From Mesobacillus sp. AQ2 (lineage in GTDB: Bacteria; Bacillota; Bacilli; Bacillales; Cytobacillaceae), in the NCBI RefSeq assembly GCF_030122805.1, contig NZ_CP126080.1, positions 1,803,001-1,867,000 of the forward strand: a DNA stretch of 64,000 nt, in the 5' to 3' direction. This document shows positions 18,829 to 27,985 of the stretch, one piece after another. The notes under the pieces were generated by a model that was given only the letters and a program-made list of their open reading frames with translations, had not been told where the DNA came from and did no database searches. Made by a program: the position numbers and the translations under genes. Positions within the stretch are counted from its first letter, which is position 1, and every line of letters starts with the position of its first letter.

Positions 18829-19599
18829 ATGGAAAAATGGACAATTGGCGAAATTGATCAGCTGCTATTCAGTAAAGATAAAGTGGACATGGAGTACATT
18901 GAGGAATTAAAAAAAGACAACCGCAAAGGTGTTCAAAAACTCATCATGAAGTGGGAAAAGCAAGAAGCGCAAAAAGAGCTGGCCCACAGTCAGTTTGTTG
19001 AGATGACTTCCTTTGAAAGGAAGTATCGGTCCCAGGGTTTCAGGTTCATTGCCGGTATTGACGAAGCTGGCCGAGGACCGCTTGCTGGGCCAGTTGTAGC
19101 AGGGGCAGTCATCTTGTCAGAGGATTTTTACCTTCCGGGTCTCAATGATTCTAAGAAACTGACAGAAGCGAAAAGGGAAGAATATTTTGAAATCATTAAT
19201 GACCAAGCCCTTGCTGTCGGAATCGGAATCATCGAAGCTGCCGAAATAGATGAAATCAATATTCTTCAGGCCAGTAAAAAAGCGATGCTCCATGCGGCAG
19301 CACAATTGGAAATCAATCCTGATTTTCTTTTGATTGATGCAGTCAAGCTGGAGACACCTTATCCCTTTGAAGCATTAATCAAGGGGGATGCCAGAAGCGT
19401 TTCCATAGCCGCGGCTTCGGTCATTGCAAAAGTAACACGGGACAGGCTGATGAAGGATCTGGGTCTCAGATTCCCGCAATATGGCTTTCAGGCAAATATG
19501 GGTTATGGAACTGCTGAGCATTTGAATGCCCTGAGAGAACACGGTGTTACAGAACATCACCGCAAGACCTTCGCTCCAGTAAGAGAGCGTATTCAGTAG
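18829..19599 (+). CDS. rnhB: Ribonuclease HII
   Basis: RNase HII removes ribonucleotides misincorporated in DNA and RNA-DNA hybrids. 256 aa: an N-terminal charged extension of about 70 residues typical of Bacillus RnhB, then the catalytic start GIDEAGRGPLAGPV (Asp78, Glu79), ASKKAMLHAA, the third acidic residue in LLIDAV, and ASVIAKVTRDR. It lies downstream of rbgA as in B. subtilis. Confidence 0.97.
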   Translation: MEKWTIGEIDQLLFSKDKVDMEYIEELKKDNRKGVQKLIMKWEKQEAQKELAHSQFVEMTSFERKYRSQGFRFIAGIDEAGRGPLAGPVVAGAVILSEDFYLPGLNDSKKLTEAKREEYFEIINDQALAVGIGIIEAAEIDEINILQASKKAMLHAAAQLEINPDFLLIDAVKLETPYPFEALIKGDARSVSIAAASVIAKVTRDRLMKDLGLRFPQYGFQANMGYGTAEHLNALREHGVTEHHRKTFAPVRERIQ

Positions 19600-19621
19600 A
19601 ACTTGGCAAAGCGGGTGAACC

Positions 19622-21478
19622 ATGGAAACAGGAGCGCTTAAAAGTTTATTTAACCAAAAGACAACACAGCAGACAAAAATAACCGAATTTCGTCCAGGAC
19701 AAATCATCAATGGCAAAATCATTAAGCTATTCCCTGATCAAGTAGCAGAAGTCCAAATCGGGAACCAAAAAATGGTCGCCCAATTAGAAGTGCCGTTATC
19801 GGCAAATGAACGCTACTGGTTTCAGGTTCAGCCTGGAGAAGGAAAAGTCCACTTAAAGCTGATCAGTTCAAGTGGTGAGGAGAAGGGCCAGCCGGGAAAC
19901 CTGACCAGGATCCTGTCTGAATTCGGATTGCAGCCGACAAAGGAAAACCTGGATCTTGTCCGTTTTTTCATCAAAGAACAGCTCCCTGTCAATGGTGAGC
20001 TTCTTAAACGCGCCTCAGAATGGTTGAAAACGGTTGGATCCCGGACTGCCGGGGAGGATGCCATAAAGATGCTGCTGACAAGGGGGATGCCTGTCACCAA
20101 GGCTGCATTTGAGGCCCTTTATACAGCCACGAAGGAACAATCTCTGGTTATGCTTTTGGAACAGCTCGGAAAGTCCCTGGAGGCAGCAGATGAGTCAGAT
20201 ACAGTTGTAAGCCTGAGAAAGCTATTGAATGAAATGCTTCCAGCAAATAAGACAATATCTTCTGCAGCCGCTTTAAACCATCTTGCTTCAGCATGGCTCG
20301 GCAGCAATGGCAAGCAAAGCGAAGCCGCTCTGGACCTTCTTCAACAGTACGGAGCGATTCCCGCGAAAAGCAGTGAAAAGAATGTTTTACAGCAGCTGTT
20401 ATCGAGTCTTCAACATCTGGATGGTGCGGAAGAGAATCTGCCAGAAGGATTGAAGTTTCTAAAAACAGTCCTAACGCTTATCGAGAAGGGAGACAGTTTT
20501 TCCGCTCGGCAGATCATGGCAAGCTTCATTAATGATAAATCATTCCCTGTCAACGATCTCGCAGACTCACTTCATTTCATTTTTGACAGGGCAAATGGCA
20601 AAGACACAAATACACAAACCGGGCTTCTGGCCTTTAAACAGTTATTATCACATTCTAATGCCAGCAGTGCGCTGTCCCTCTTACTTGCAGGTAAGGCAGA
20701 CTGGGAACAAGCAGGATTAAAACTGCTGGAGGCTGCAGGAAGACAGCAGCAAGCCGGTACAGTGGGGATGCATGCCCAGCTGTTATCGGAAGCGGCTGGC
20801 AAAGCGGAGCCGGCACCTGCACTTCAGGAAAACGGACTCTCACTTCTGTCGGATGTAAAGATTAAAAGATTCCTTTCTGCTCTGGGTCTATCTTACGAAC
20901 ATCATCTTAGTGAAATCATGAAGGATGGTGAGGTGGGAAAAACGCAAGTCCCTGATACCCTTAAATCACTGACACTTCGATTGTTGAATGAAAATCCTCC
21001 CCAGATTGTCAAAGACGCTGCAGAGCCGCTGGTAAACAAACTTACAGGCTTCCAGCTGCTATCGCAGGAAGCAGGCCCCATCCAGCAGCTCGTGGTCCAG
21101 GTCCCAATTTTTTTGGGAGGGAAGACAAGCGAACTCTCGATGCAGTGGAGTGGGAAAAGGACTGAAGATGGCAAAATAGACGCTGATTTCTGCCGTGTCC
21201 TCTTCTATCTGAAACTGCAGTACCTCGACGATACCATAATCGATATGCAGGTTCAGAATCGAGTCATGAGCATACAGATTTTTAATGATCAACCCGATCT
21301 TAAAAAAATGGCCGAACAGATGACGCCGATATTGAAAACGAAGTTATCTGAACTGGAATATAAATTATCATCTGTTCACTTCCATGTCCCTGGAGAATCC
21401 AATGGCAGAAGTAATCAGCGCAGTCTGTCAGAATTATACGGGCAAAAAGAATATTATGGAGTGGATATTAAAATATGA
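19622..21478 (+). CDS. ylqG: YlqG: large FliK-like protein with hook-length-control-type C-terminus
   Basis: 618 aa, no signal peptide or membrane segment. The N-terminal part has a small beta region (GQIINGKIIKLFPDQVAEVQ), a long helical, low-complexity middle rich in L, A, S and Q, and a C-terminal domain (about 490-590) with the beta-beta-alpha layout of the FliK Flg_hook domain: a predicted-strand pair (LFYLKLQYLDDTIIDMQV, RVMSIQIFNDQP) and a long helix (MAEQMTPILKTKLSELEY) ending SSVHFHV. It is longer than B. subtilis YlqG as I recall it. It overlaps ylqH by four bases. Function is unknown; I infer a paralogue of FliK. Confidence 0.85.
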   Translation: METGALKSLFNQKTTQQTKITEFRPGQIINGKIIKLFPDQVAEVQIGNQKMVAQLEVPLSANERYWFQVQPGEGKVHLKLISSSGEEKGQPGNLTRILSEFGLQPTKENLDLVRFFIKEQLPVNGELLKRASEWLKTVGSRTAGEDAIKMLLTRGMPVTKAAFEALYTATKEQSLVMLLEQLGKSLEAADESDTVVSLRKLLNEMLPANKTISSAAALNHLASAWLGSNGKQSEAALDLLQQYGAIPAKSSEKNVLQQLLSSLQHLDGAEENLPEGLKFLKTVLTLIEKGDSFSARQIMASFINDKSFPVNDLADSLHFIFDRANGKDTNTQTGLLAFKQLLSHSNASSALSLLLAGKADWEQAGLKLLEAAGRQQQAGTVGMHAQLLSEAAGKAEPAPALQENGLSLLSDVKIKRFLSALGLSYEHHLSEIMKDGEVGKTQVPDTLKSLTLRLLNENPPQIVKDAAEPLVNKLTGFQLLSQEAGPIQQLVVQVPIFLGGKTSELSMQWSGKRTEDGKIDADFCRVLFYLKLQYLDDTIIDMQVQNRVMSIQIFNDQPDLKKMAEQMTPILKTKLSELEYKLSSVHFHVPGESNGRSNQRSLSELYGQKEYYGVDIKI

Positions 21479-21759
21479 AAACTCCTAAGCATACAAGAAA
21501 GACAGCTGTTGCCTTGGGTTATAACGCGGGAAGCATGGATGCCCCGAAAGTGATGGCGAAGGGAAAGGGCCTGGTGGCTCAGCAAATCATAGACAAAGCA
21601 AAGGATCATGATATTCCCATCCAGGAAGACCCATCCCTGGTTGAAGTATTGTCACAGCTGGAATTGAATGAAAGAATACCAGAAGAGCTGTACCAGGCAG
21701 TCGCCGAGGTTTTTTCCTATATCTATCATCTTGATCAGCAAGCAGGGAAACGAAATTAA
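21475..21759 (+). CDS. ylqH: YlqH: stand-alone homologue of the FlhB cytoplasmic C-terminal fragment
   Basis: 94 aa, soluble. It aligns with the C-terminal cytoplasmic domain of the FlhB at 50332-51417: TAVALGY, DAPKVMAKGKGLVAQQI, EDPSLVEVLSQLELNERIPEELYQAVAEVFSYIY match AIALKY, DAPVVVAKGVDFVAQKI and the RPLAR...IPEEFFKAVAEILAYVY part of FlhB. The NPTH self-cleavage motif is absent (HTRK in its place) and all membrane segments are missing. The gene overlaps ylqG (ATGA), so the pair is likely co-translated. A terminator follows. Confidence 0.92.
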   Translation: MKTPKHTRKTAVALGYNAGSMDAPKVMAKGKGLVAQQIIDKAKDHDIPIQEDPSLVEVLSQLELNERIPEELYQAVAEVFSYIYHLDQQAGKRN

Positions 21760-21807
21760 TATTTTCAATTAACAAAAATAGTTTTTCTGTCCATGAATAT
21801 CAATGCT

Positions 21808-21841
21808 AAAAGCCGGGAAAGGTTATCATCCCGGCTTTTTA
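21808..21841 (+). terminator. Rho-independent terminator after ylqH
   Basis: AAAAGCCGGGA (21808-21818) pairs with TCCCGGCTTTT (21829-21839), followed by T. It ends the rnhB-ylqG-ylqH unit. Confidence 0.94.
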
Positions 21842-21910
21842 TAGTGGCATACAATCACCATGATACTTTTTTACAATATTTAAAAAGGGGAAATATTTAA
21901 ATCATAAAGG

Positions 21911-21939
21911 TAGACAATCAATATTTCATTATATAAAAT
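21911..21939 (+). promoter_or_regulatory. SigA promoter of sucCD
   Basis: TAGACA (21911-21916), 17-bp spacer, TAAAAT (21934-21939), inside the overlapping TATAAAAT. The predicted start is near 21946, leaving a leader of about 115 bases. Confidence 0.65.
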
Positions 21940-21952
21940 GAAAGCGCAGTCT
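21938..21952 (+). promoter_or_regulatory. CcpA catabolite-responsive element (cre)
   Basis: ATGAAAGCGCAGTCT fits the cre consensus WTGNAANCGNWNNCW at every fixed position. It covers the end of the -10 and the predicted +1 of the sucCD promoter, where CcpA-HPr(Ser-P) binding would repress. This predicts glucose repression of succinyl-CoA synthetase. Confidence 0.75.
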
Positions 21953-21987
21953 ATTTTTTAAAAATTTAAATGAATTATATTTTCTAC

Positions 21988-22042
21988 TTAGGAAAACCTT
22001 TTCAGGCCGTTATCTGGCCATGAAACGATCGAGTTTTCCTAA
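21988..22042 (+). ncRNA. Structured leader of sucCD, function unknown
   Basis: An outer perfect 10-bp stem, TTAGGAAAAC (21988-21997) with GTTTTCCTAA (22033-22042), encloses an inner stem TTTCAGGCC (22000-22008) with GGCC-A-TGAAA (22016-22025). There is no T-run, so it is not a terminator, and the ribosome site AGGAGG (22048-22053) lies just outside it. The ylqH terminator, promoter, cre and this element account for the 301-bp ylqH-sucC gap. Confidence 0.5.
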
Positions 22043-22060
22043 TAGATAGGAGGATGGGAA

Positions 22061-23221
22061 ATGAATGTCCATGAGTATCAAGGAAAAGAAATCCTCAGAA
22101 AATATGGGGTAAAAGTACCTAATGGGAAAGTTGCTTTTACAGTCGATGAAGCTGTTGAAGCTGCTAAAGAGCTTGGCTCGTCAGTAGTAGTCGTGAAAGC
22201 TCAGATCCATGCCGGCGGAAGGGGTAAAGCTGGCGGTGTCAAGGTTGCGAAAAACCTTGATGAAGTGCGTACATATGCATCTGAAATCCTTGGGAAGACC
22301 CTGGTTACTCACCAGACTGGTCCAGAAGGCAAGGAAGTAAAACGTCTGCTGATTGAAGAAGGCTGTGACATCAAGAAGGAGTACTACGTAGGTCTGGTAC
22401 TTGACCGCGCGACTTCACGTGTTGTCCTGATGGCTTCAGAAGAGGGCGGAACTGAAATCGAAGAGGTTGCAGAAGCGACTCCTGAAAAAATCTTCAAAGA
22501 GGAAATCGATCCTGTACTAGGCTTGATGCCATACCAGGCTCGCCGAATCGCTTTCAATATCAACATCCCTAAAGAGCTTGTCAATCAGGCTGTTAAGTTC
22601 ATGATGGGCTTATATACTGCATATATCGAAAAAGATTGCTCAATTGCTGAAATCAACCCGCTTGTTGTTACAGGTGACGGACAGGTAATGGCTCTTGATG
22701 CTAAATTAAACTTCGATGCGAATGCTCTATATCGCCAGAAGGACATCCTTGAGTACCGCGACCTGGAAGAAGAGGATCCAAAAGAAATCGAAGCATCCAA
22801 GTATGATTTGAGCTATATTTCTTTGGATGGCAACATCGGCTGCATGGTTAACGGTGCAGGACTTGCGATGGCAACAATGGATATCGTCAAGCATTACGGC
22901 GGAGACCCTGCCAACTTCCTTGATGTTGGGGGCGGTGCTACTGCAGAGAAAGTTACGGAAGCATTCAAAATCATCCTTTCAGATCCAAATGTTAAGGGTA
23001 TCTTTGTTAATATCTTCGGCGGCATCATGAAGTGTGATGTCATCGCTACAGGTGTCGTGGAAGCAGCCAAGCAGGTTGGCCTTGAAGTACCGCTTGTAGT
23101 CCGCCTGGAAGGTACTAATGTTGATCTTGGAAAACAGATTCTGAACGAATCTGGATTGAATATCATTGCTGCTGAATCAATGGCAGACGGCGCTGAAAAA
23201 ATCGTTTCATTAGTTAAGTAG
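22061..23221 (+). CDS. sucC: Succinyl-CoA synthetase beta subunit (ADP-forming)
   Basis: TCA-cycle enzyme subunit that binds the nucleotide and performs substrate-level phosphorylation. 386 aa: ATP-grasp domain with [16 protein letters not shown] at the start, [15 protein letters not shown], and the C-terminal CoA-ligase domain with [20 protein letters not shown] and [13 protein letters not shown]. Strong AGGAGG ribosome site. Codon use suggests high expression. It pairs with sucD 22 bases on. Confidence 0.98.
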   Translation: MNVHEYQGKEILRKYGVKVPNGKVAFTVDEAVEAAKELGSSVVVVKAQIHAGGRGKAGGVKVAKNLDEVRTYASEILGKTLVTHQTGPEGKEVKRLLIEEGCDIKKEYYVGLVLDRATSRVVLMASEEGGTEIEEVAEATPEKIFKEEIDPVLGLMPYQARRIAFNINIPKELVNQAVKFMMGLYTAYIEKDCSIAEINPLVVTGDGQVMALDAKLNFDANALYRQKDILEYRDLEEEDPKEIEASKYDLSYISLDGNIGCMVNGAGLAMATMDIVKHYGGDPANFLDVGGGATAEKVTEAFKIILSDPNVKGIFVNIFGGIMKCDVIATGVVEAAKQVGLEVPLVVRLEGTNVDLGKQILNESGLNIIAAESMADGAEKIVSLVK

Positions 23222-23243
23222 GATCGAAAGGAGAGAATTTGAC

Positions 23244-24146
23244 GTGAGCGTATTCATTAATAAAGATACAAAAGTCATTGTTCAAGGGATTACGGGTTCT
23301 ACAGCCCTTTTCCATACAAAACAAATGCTTGAATATGGTACAAAAATTGTTGGGGGAACATCTCCGGGCAAGGGCGGTACAGAAGTAGAAGGCGTTCCAG
23401 TATTCAACACAGTAAAAGAGGCTGTTGAAACCACGGGTGCTAACGCGTCTGTTATCTATGTACCTGCTCCATTCGCAGCAGATGCGATCATTGAAGCAGT
23501 GGATGCAGAGCTTGATCTGGCAATCTGTATCACAGAACATATTCCAGTATTGGATATGGTAAAGGTAAAACGTTATATGGAAGGCAAGAAGACTCGTCTT
23601 GTAGGCCCTAACTGCCCTGGTGTCATTACTCCAGAAGAGTGCAAGATCGGCATCATGCCAGGTTATATCCATACTAAAGGGCATGTCGGTGTTGTATCAC
23701 GTTCCGGAACATTGACATACGAAGCTGTACACCAGTTGACACAGGCTGGAATTGGCCAGTCAACAGCTGTAGGTATCGGCGGAGACCCGGTAAACGGCAC
23801 AAACTTCATCGATGTTTTAAAAGCATTCAATGAAGATCCTGAAACATACGCTGTCATCATGATTGGTGAAATCGGCGGTACGGCTGAAGAAGAAGCGGCT
23901 GAGTGGGTCAAGGCAAACATGACTAAACCAGTTGTCGGCTTCATCGGCGGAAGAACGGCGCCTCCAGGAAAGCGCATGGGCCACGCTGGTGCGATCATTT
24001 CAGGCGGAAAGGGTACAGCAGACGAAAAGATCCGTGTCATGAACGAATGCGGAATCAAGGTTGCTGATACTCCATCTGTAATGGGTGAAACGCTGATCGG
24101 TGTATTGAAGGAACAAGGTTTATACGATAAGTGCAAAACACACTAA
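23244..24146 (+). CDS. sucD: Succinyl-CoA synthetase alpha subunit
   Basis: CoA-binding subunit carrying the phosphohistidine. 300 aa: an N-terminal Rossmann domain ([24 protein letters not shown]) and the active His247 in [21 protein letters not shown] lies ahead of the ATG. The start context ACGTGAGC also allows GTG, but the frame and homology favour the start at 23244 (GTGAGCGTATTC, read as M). A terminator follows. Confidence 0.97.
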   Translation: MSVFINKDTKVIVQGITGSTALFHTKQMLEYGTKIVGGTSPGKGGTEVEGVPVFNTVKEAVETTGANASVIYVPAPFAADAIIEAVDAELDLAICITEHIPVLDMVKVKRYMEGKKTRLVGPNCPGVITPEECKIGIMPGYIHTKGHVGVVSRSGTLTYEAVHQLTQAGIGQSTAVGIGGDPVNGTNFIDVLKAFNEDPETYAVIMIGEIGGTAEEEAAEWVKANMTKPVVGFIGGRTAPPGKRMGHAGAIISGGKGTADEKIRVMNECGIKVADTPSVMGETLIGVLKEQGLYDKCKTH

Positions 24147-24160
24147 TATAATCAATCAGG

Positions 24161-24190
24161 CAGTCCCTCCGAACAGAGGGACTGTTTATT
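24161..24190 (+). terminator. Rho-independent terminator after sucD
   Basis: CAGTCCCTC (24161-24169), loop CGAACA, GAGGGACTG (24176-24184), then TTTATT. Confidence 0.9.
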
Positions 24191-24208
24191 AATCCCAGGG
24201 GGAAGAAA

Positions 24209-25066
24209 ATGGACGAATTTAAAAGGAAACTGATCCAGCTTGTCCACAGCAGGCATGCGAGCTGGAAAACCATCTACTCAATCTTGAAATACGATGCATC
24301 CACTAATACTAATGAAGAAACCCATTTTGCCTTCAAAAATCAACCTCAAACACAAAAACTCCACCAAGACCTTAAGCTTATTTCCGTTGATCGACTTCTC
24401 TATCATTACTCCTCACAAAATATCCATCTGATCACCATTTTTGATGAAGAATACCCTGAAAGACTCAAAAACATCTATCAGCCTCCATGGGTCCTATTCG
24501 CAAAAGGTAATCTTTCCCTGCTGAATATAGATAATGCCCTGGCTGTCGTTGGCTCAAGGAATGCGACAGACTATGGGTTTAAGTCAATTGATTTCTTGTT
24601 TCCCTCATTAATAGAAAAGAATATTCTGATTGTAAGTGGCCTTGCAAAAGGGATTGATGCGCATGCCCATAAGACAGCGATAAAACTGGGCGGGAAAACT
24701 ATCGGTGTCATTGCTGGAGGTTTTCAACATCTATACCCCAGGGAAAATAGCAAGCTGGCAGAATATATGATGGAGAAGCAGCTCGTGATATCGGAATATC
24801 CTCCGGCAACTCACCCGGCAAAATGGCATTTTCCGATGCGAAACAGGATTATAAGCGGCCTTTCAGAGGGTACACTGGTTATTGAGGCAAGGAAGAAGAG
24901 CGGTTCATTGATCACCGCAGATTTTGCTTTGAATGATGGACGGAATGTATTTGCTGTTCCTGGAAGTATTCTGACTCCAGATTCCGATGGAGTCCACTAT
25001 TTGATTCAACAGGGCGCTAAACTGATAAAAGGTCCGGAGGATATTCTGGAGGAACTCGGAAACTAA
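24209..25066 (+). CDS. dprA: DNA processing protein DprA (Smf)
   Basis: Loads RecA on incoming single-stranded DNA during natural transformation. 285 aa: a short divergent, AT-rich N-terminal part (residues about 1-75), then the Rossmann-like DprA domain with VVGSRNATDYG, VSGLAKGIDAHAHKTAI, GGFQHLYPREN, RNRIISGLSEGTLVIEA and SLITADFAL. It is shorter than proteobacterial DprA because it lacks the C-terminal winged helix, as in Bacillus. No strong promoter is seen behind the sucD terminator, so expression may be low or induced elsewhere. Confidence 0.96.
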   Translation: MDEFKRKLIQLVHSRHASWKTIYSILKYDASTNTNEETHFAFKNQPQTQKLHQDLKLISVDRLLYHYSSQNIHLITIFDEEYPERLKNIYQPPWVLFAKGNLSLLNIDNALAVVGSRNATDYGFKSIDFLFPSLIEKNILIVSGLAKGIDAHAHKTAIKLGGKTIGVIAGGFQHLYPRENSKLAEYMMEKQLVISEYPPATHPAKWHFPMRNRIISGLSEGTLVIEARKKSGSLITADFALNDGRNVFAVPGSILTPDSDGVHYLIQQGAKLIKGPEDILEELGN

Positions 25067-25369
25067 TGTGGAATGATAACAAGAGAATTGTATATAATGC
25101 TTAAAAAGCAGCAAGAATTGACTTTTAGGGGTATGATTCAACTGTTAAGCTTGTTTGAAATTGCCCCATTTTGGAAGAAAATTAAGAATTTATATTAGAA
25201 ATTGCAACAAAAAGGTTGAAATAATTTTCAATCTGTTATACATTTTGCATCAGGTATTTTAAAATCCCCAAATCAGATGAAACCGTTTACTTTTAGGGTA
25301 AATTTGACAATTTTAAGATATGTATATAATAATTAATGATAATTTTATACCTCTAAGGAGGACAAATGG
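25067..25369 (+). promoter_or_regulatory. dprA-topA gap with candidate topA promoter
   Basis: The 303-bp AT-rich gap has no ORF. Near its 3' end TTGACA (25303-25308) stands ahead of overlapping -10-like sequences (TATAAT 25324-25329 at 15 bp, TAATAA 25326-25331 at 17 bp). A 10-mer, ACTTTTAGGG, occurs twice (25121-25130 and 25288-25297). The second copy lies in a small TTTAC/GTAAA palindrome just upstream of the -35. No clear terminator for dprA is visible. Confidence 0.5.
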
Positions 25370-27445
25370 ATGTCAGATTTTTTAGTAATCGTCGAATCGC
25401 CGGCCAAGGCTAAGACGATCGAGCGTTATCTTGGAAAAAAATATAAAGTGAAAGCTTCTATGGGCCATTTGATAGATTTGCCCAAGAGCCAGATGGGAAT
25501 CGATACGGAAAATAACTATAATCCAAAATACATTACAATCAGGGGCAAGGGTCCCGTACTGAAAGAATTGAAATCTGCCGCTAAAAAGGCAAAGAAAGTC
25601 TATCTCGCGGCTGACCCCGACAGAGAAGGGGAAGCAATTGCCTGGCATTTAGCACAAAGCCTTGATGTTGATGTCCATTCCGATTGCCGGGTGGTATTCA
25701 ATGAGATTACAAAGGATGCCATCAAGGAATCTTTCAAACACCCAAGGGCGATTAATATGGACCTGGTAGATGCCCAGCAGGCACGCCGTGCATTAGACAG
25801 GCTGGTAGGATACAATATCAGTCCGCTCCTTTGGAAGAAAGTAAAGAAAGGGCTGAGCGCTGGCCGCGTTCAATCAGTCGCTCTAAGGATGATCATCGAT
25901 CGCGAAAAAGAAATTGCGGCCTTTGAGCCAGAAGAATATTGGACAATCGGCGCTGAATTCCTAAAAGGCAAAAATGCTTTTGAAGCTTCCTTCTATGGCA
26001 TTGGCAAGGAAAAAACCGAATTGAAATCTGAGGAAGATGTAAAGAACATCCTCAAGCAACTGAAGGGGAACAAATTCTCAGTCGATACAGTGACGAAGAA
26101 GGAAAGGAAGAGAAATCCTGCACCGCCATTCATCACATCTTCCTTACAGCAGGAAGCAGCAAGGAAACTTAACTTCCGTGCCAAGAAGACCATGATGCTT
26201 GCCCAGCAGCTTTATGAAGGTATCGATCTTGGAAAAGAAGGAACAGTCGGTTTGATTACGTATATGAGAACGGACTCTACAAGGATCTCCGAGCTTGCCC
26301 AGGGAGAAGCAAGAGAGTATATCACTGGGGAATATGGTGAAAAATTCGTCCAAACCGAGCCGAGAAAAGAGAAGAAACAGTCAAACGCTCAAGATGCCCA
26401 CGAAGCGATCAGGCCAACGAGCACCATGAAAGTTCCAGAGAAGATAAAGGAATTTCTTTCAAGGGACCAGTACAGGCTTTATAAATTGATCTGGGAACGC
26501 TTTGTGGCCAGCCAGATGGCTTCTGCAATCATGGATACAATGAGCGTGGATTTAAGGAATGGGGATATAACTTTCCGTGCAACAGGATCAAAGGTTAAAT
26601 TCCCAGGTTTCATGAAGGTGTATGTAGAAGGAACGGATGACCAGGTTGAGGAAAAAGATAAATTCCTTCCCGACCTTAAGGAAGGCGACGAGGTTACCAA
26701 GAAAGATATGGAACCGAAACAGCACTTTACCCAGCCGCCTCCAAGATATACAGAAGCCAGGCTCGTCAGAACACTTGAAGAAATGGGAATAGGCCGGCCA
26801 TCAACATATGCGCCAACTCTTGATACAATCCAGAAAAGAGGATATGTATCCCTTGATAATAAGCGGTTTGTTCCGACAGAACTTGGCGAGGTTATCCATG
26901 AATTGATGCTTGAGTTCTTCCCTGAGATATTGGATCTCGAGTTCACAGCCAAAATGGAAGAGAATCTTGACCATGTCGAGGAAGGAAAGATCAATTGGGT
27001 CAAGGTCATTGATGATTTCTATCGCGATTTTGAAAAGAGTCTAGAGGTAGCGGAGAAAGAAATGCAGGAAATCGAAATCAAGGATGAACCTGCGGGCGAG
27101 GATTGTGAACAATGCGGCTCGCCTATGGTCTTTAAGATGGGCCGTTACGGAAAGTTCATGGCCTGCAGCAATTTCCCTGAATGCCGGAACACAAAGGCAA
27201 TTGTGAAGGATATAGGAGTCAAGTGCCCGAAATGTGAAGAGGGGAATATCATCGAACGGAAGAGCAAGAAACGCCGCATTTTCTACGGCTGTGACCGCTA
27301 TCCTGAATGTGACTTCCTATCATGGGACAAACCACTTGCAAGGAAATGCCCGAAATGCGAAAATATGCTTGTCGAGAAGAAGCTTAAAAAGGGTGTCCAG
27401 GTTCAGTGTACAGAGTGTGATTACAAAGAAGAACCACAAAGCTAG
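25370..27445 (+). CDS. topA: DNA topoisomerase I
   Basis: Type IA topoisomerase relaxing negative supercoils. 691 aa: N-terminal TOPRIM domain ([33 protein letters not shown]), catalytic Tyr298 in [12 protein letters not shown], and [14 protein letters not shown]. Three C-terminal four-cysteine zinc ribbons follow (starting [16 protein letters not shown] and CPKCENML). Ribosome site AAGGAGGA, ATG 25370. The length is as expected. Confidence 0.98.
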   Translation: MSDFLVIVESPAKAKTIERYLGKKYKVKASMGHLIDLPKSQMGIDTENNYNPKYITIRGKGPVLKELKSAAKKAKKVYLAADPDREGEAIAWHLAQSLDVDVHSDCRVVFNEITKDAIKESFKHPRAINMDLVDAQQARRALDRLVGYNISPLLWKKVKKGLSAGRVQSVALRMIIDREKEIAAFEPEEYWTIGAEFLKGKNAFEASFYGIGKEKTELKSEEDVKNILKQLKGNKFSVDTVTKKERKRNPAPPFITSSLQQEAARKLNFRAKKTMMLAQQLYEGIDLGKEGTVGLITYMRTDSTRISELAQGEAREYITGEYGEKFVQTEPRKEKKQSNAQDAHEAIRPTSTMKVPEKIKEFLSRDQYRLYKLIWERFVASQMASAIMDTMSVDLRNGDITFRATGSKVKFPGFMKVYVEGTDDQVEEKDKFLPDLKEGDEVTKKDMEPKQHFTQPPPRYTEARLVRTLEEMGIGRPSTYAPTLDTIQKRGYVSLDNKRFVPTELGEVIHELMLEFFPEILDLEFTAKMEENLDHVEEGKINWVKVIDDFYRDFEKSLEVAEKEMQEIEIKDEPAGEDCEQCGSPMVFKMGRYGKFMACSNFPECRNTKAIVKDIGVKCPKCEEGNIIERKSKKRRIFYGCDRYPECDFLSWDKPLARKCPKCENMLVEKKLKKGVQVQCTECDYKEEPQS

Positions 27446-27470
27446 AGTGAGCCAGGGGCTCACTCTTTAT
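27444..27470 (+). terminator. Rho-independent terminator after topA
   Basis: AGAGTGAGC (27444-27452), loop CAGGG, GCTCACTCT (27458-27466), then TTATG. It overlaps the topA stop codon; the T-run is short. Confidence 0.75.
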
Positions 27471-27490
27471 GTTTGTAAAGAAGTTGTCAT

Positions 27491-27506
27491 GGCGCCTCCG
27501 CTTTTC
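27491..27506. repeat. Truncated 3' end of a family A repeat
   Basis: GGCGCCTCCGCTTTTC matches the 3' terminus of the family A repeat (GGCGCTTACGCTTTTC at 14815-14829). It abuts, one base away, the start of the full copy at 27508, as if two copies were in tandem and the first was mostly deleted. Confidence 0.5.
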
Positions 27507-27507
27507 A

Positions 27508-27750
27508 TTGTCCAGCTCCAGCGCTCAGCCCTTCGAGTCACTTGTCTATTTTCGCCTCCTAGAAACTTCGAAACTTCAACTCCGCCGGCAGAAGCAAAAA
27601 GCGCTTCTTTGTCTGAGTCTCCAGTTTCTGCGTTTCTGGTCAGTGGCTACACATTTCGTTTTCGGTGTCCTGTCAATGAAGTCAAAGAGTGACTTCATTG
27701 ACTGGCCCTCCAGTGCTTGTCAGGGCTGATCAAGGGGCTTCCGCTTTTCT
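27508..27750. repeat. Dispersed Bacillus intergenic repeat (family A), long copy
   Basis: Begins TTGTCCAGCTCCAGCGC and ends GGGGCTTCCGCTTTTCT, the same ends as the 122-bp copy at 14709-14830, with about 120 extra bases in the middle. A perfect 13-bp inverted repeat, GTCAATGAAGTCA (27672-27684) and TGACTTCATTGAC (27690-27702), sits at the position of the hairpin in the short copy. Three frames are partly open but neither length nor frame is conserved between copies, so it is not treated as coding. It occupies half of the 540-bp topA-trmFO gap. Confidence 0.75.
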
Positions 27751-27862
27751 AAAAATGAAACTTTTTTCTTTCTTTTTCGTAAATAAAGGTGCAAAATGAT
27801 ACAGGTGTCAGGGAAAAGTAAGTAAGATGGAGTATATAATAGAAGCTTTATGTTAAGGCAGA

Positions 27863-27871
27863 TGGTATAAT
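27863..27871 (+). promoter_or_regulatory. Extended -10 promoter candidate for trmFO-xerC-hslVU
   Basis: TGGTATAAT is a perfect extended -10, 115 bases before trmFO. Another TATAAT lies at 27835-27840. Neither has a good -35. The rest of the gap up to 27985 shows nothing else. Confidence 0.45.
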
Positions 27872-27985
27872 AAGCTTTTTGATAATGCTGTTCATGCGAC
27901 TTAGCCTGACTTTGAAGCATTACATACTGTTTAAACATGATATTACATTTATTGATGACTTTTAATAGCAATGGAGGAAATAGAT

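Noticed and set aside
25121..25297. Direct 10-mer repeat ACTTTTAGGG in the dprA-topA gap as a regulator site.
   Set aside because: Two copies 167 bases apart in AT-rich DNA are not enough; mentioned only in the gap description.
27469..27729. Overlapping small + strand ORFs after topA.
   Set aside because: They lie inside the family A repeat, are not conserved in frame with the copy at 14709, and have no ribosome site.
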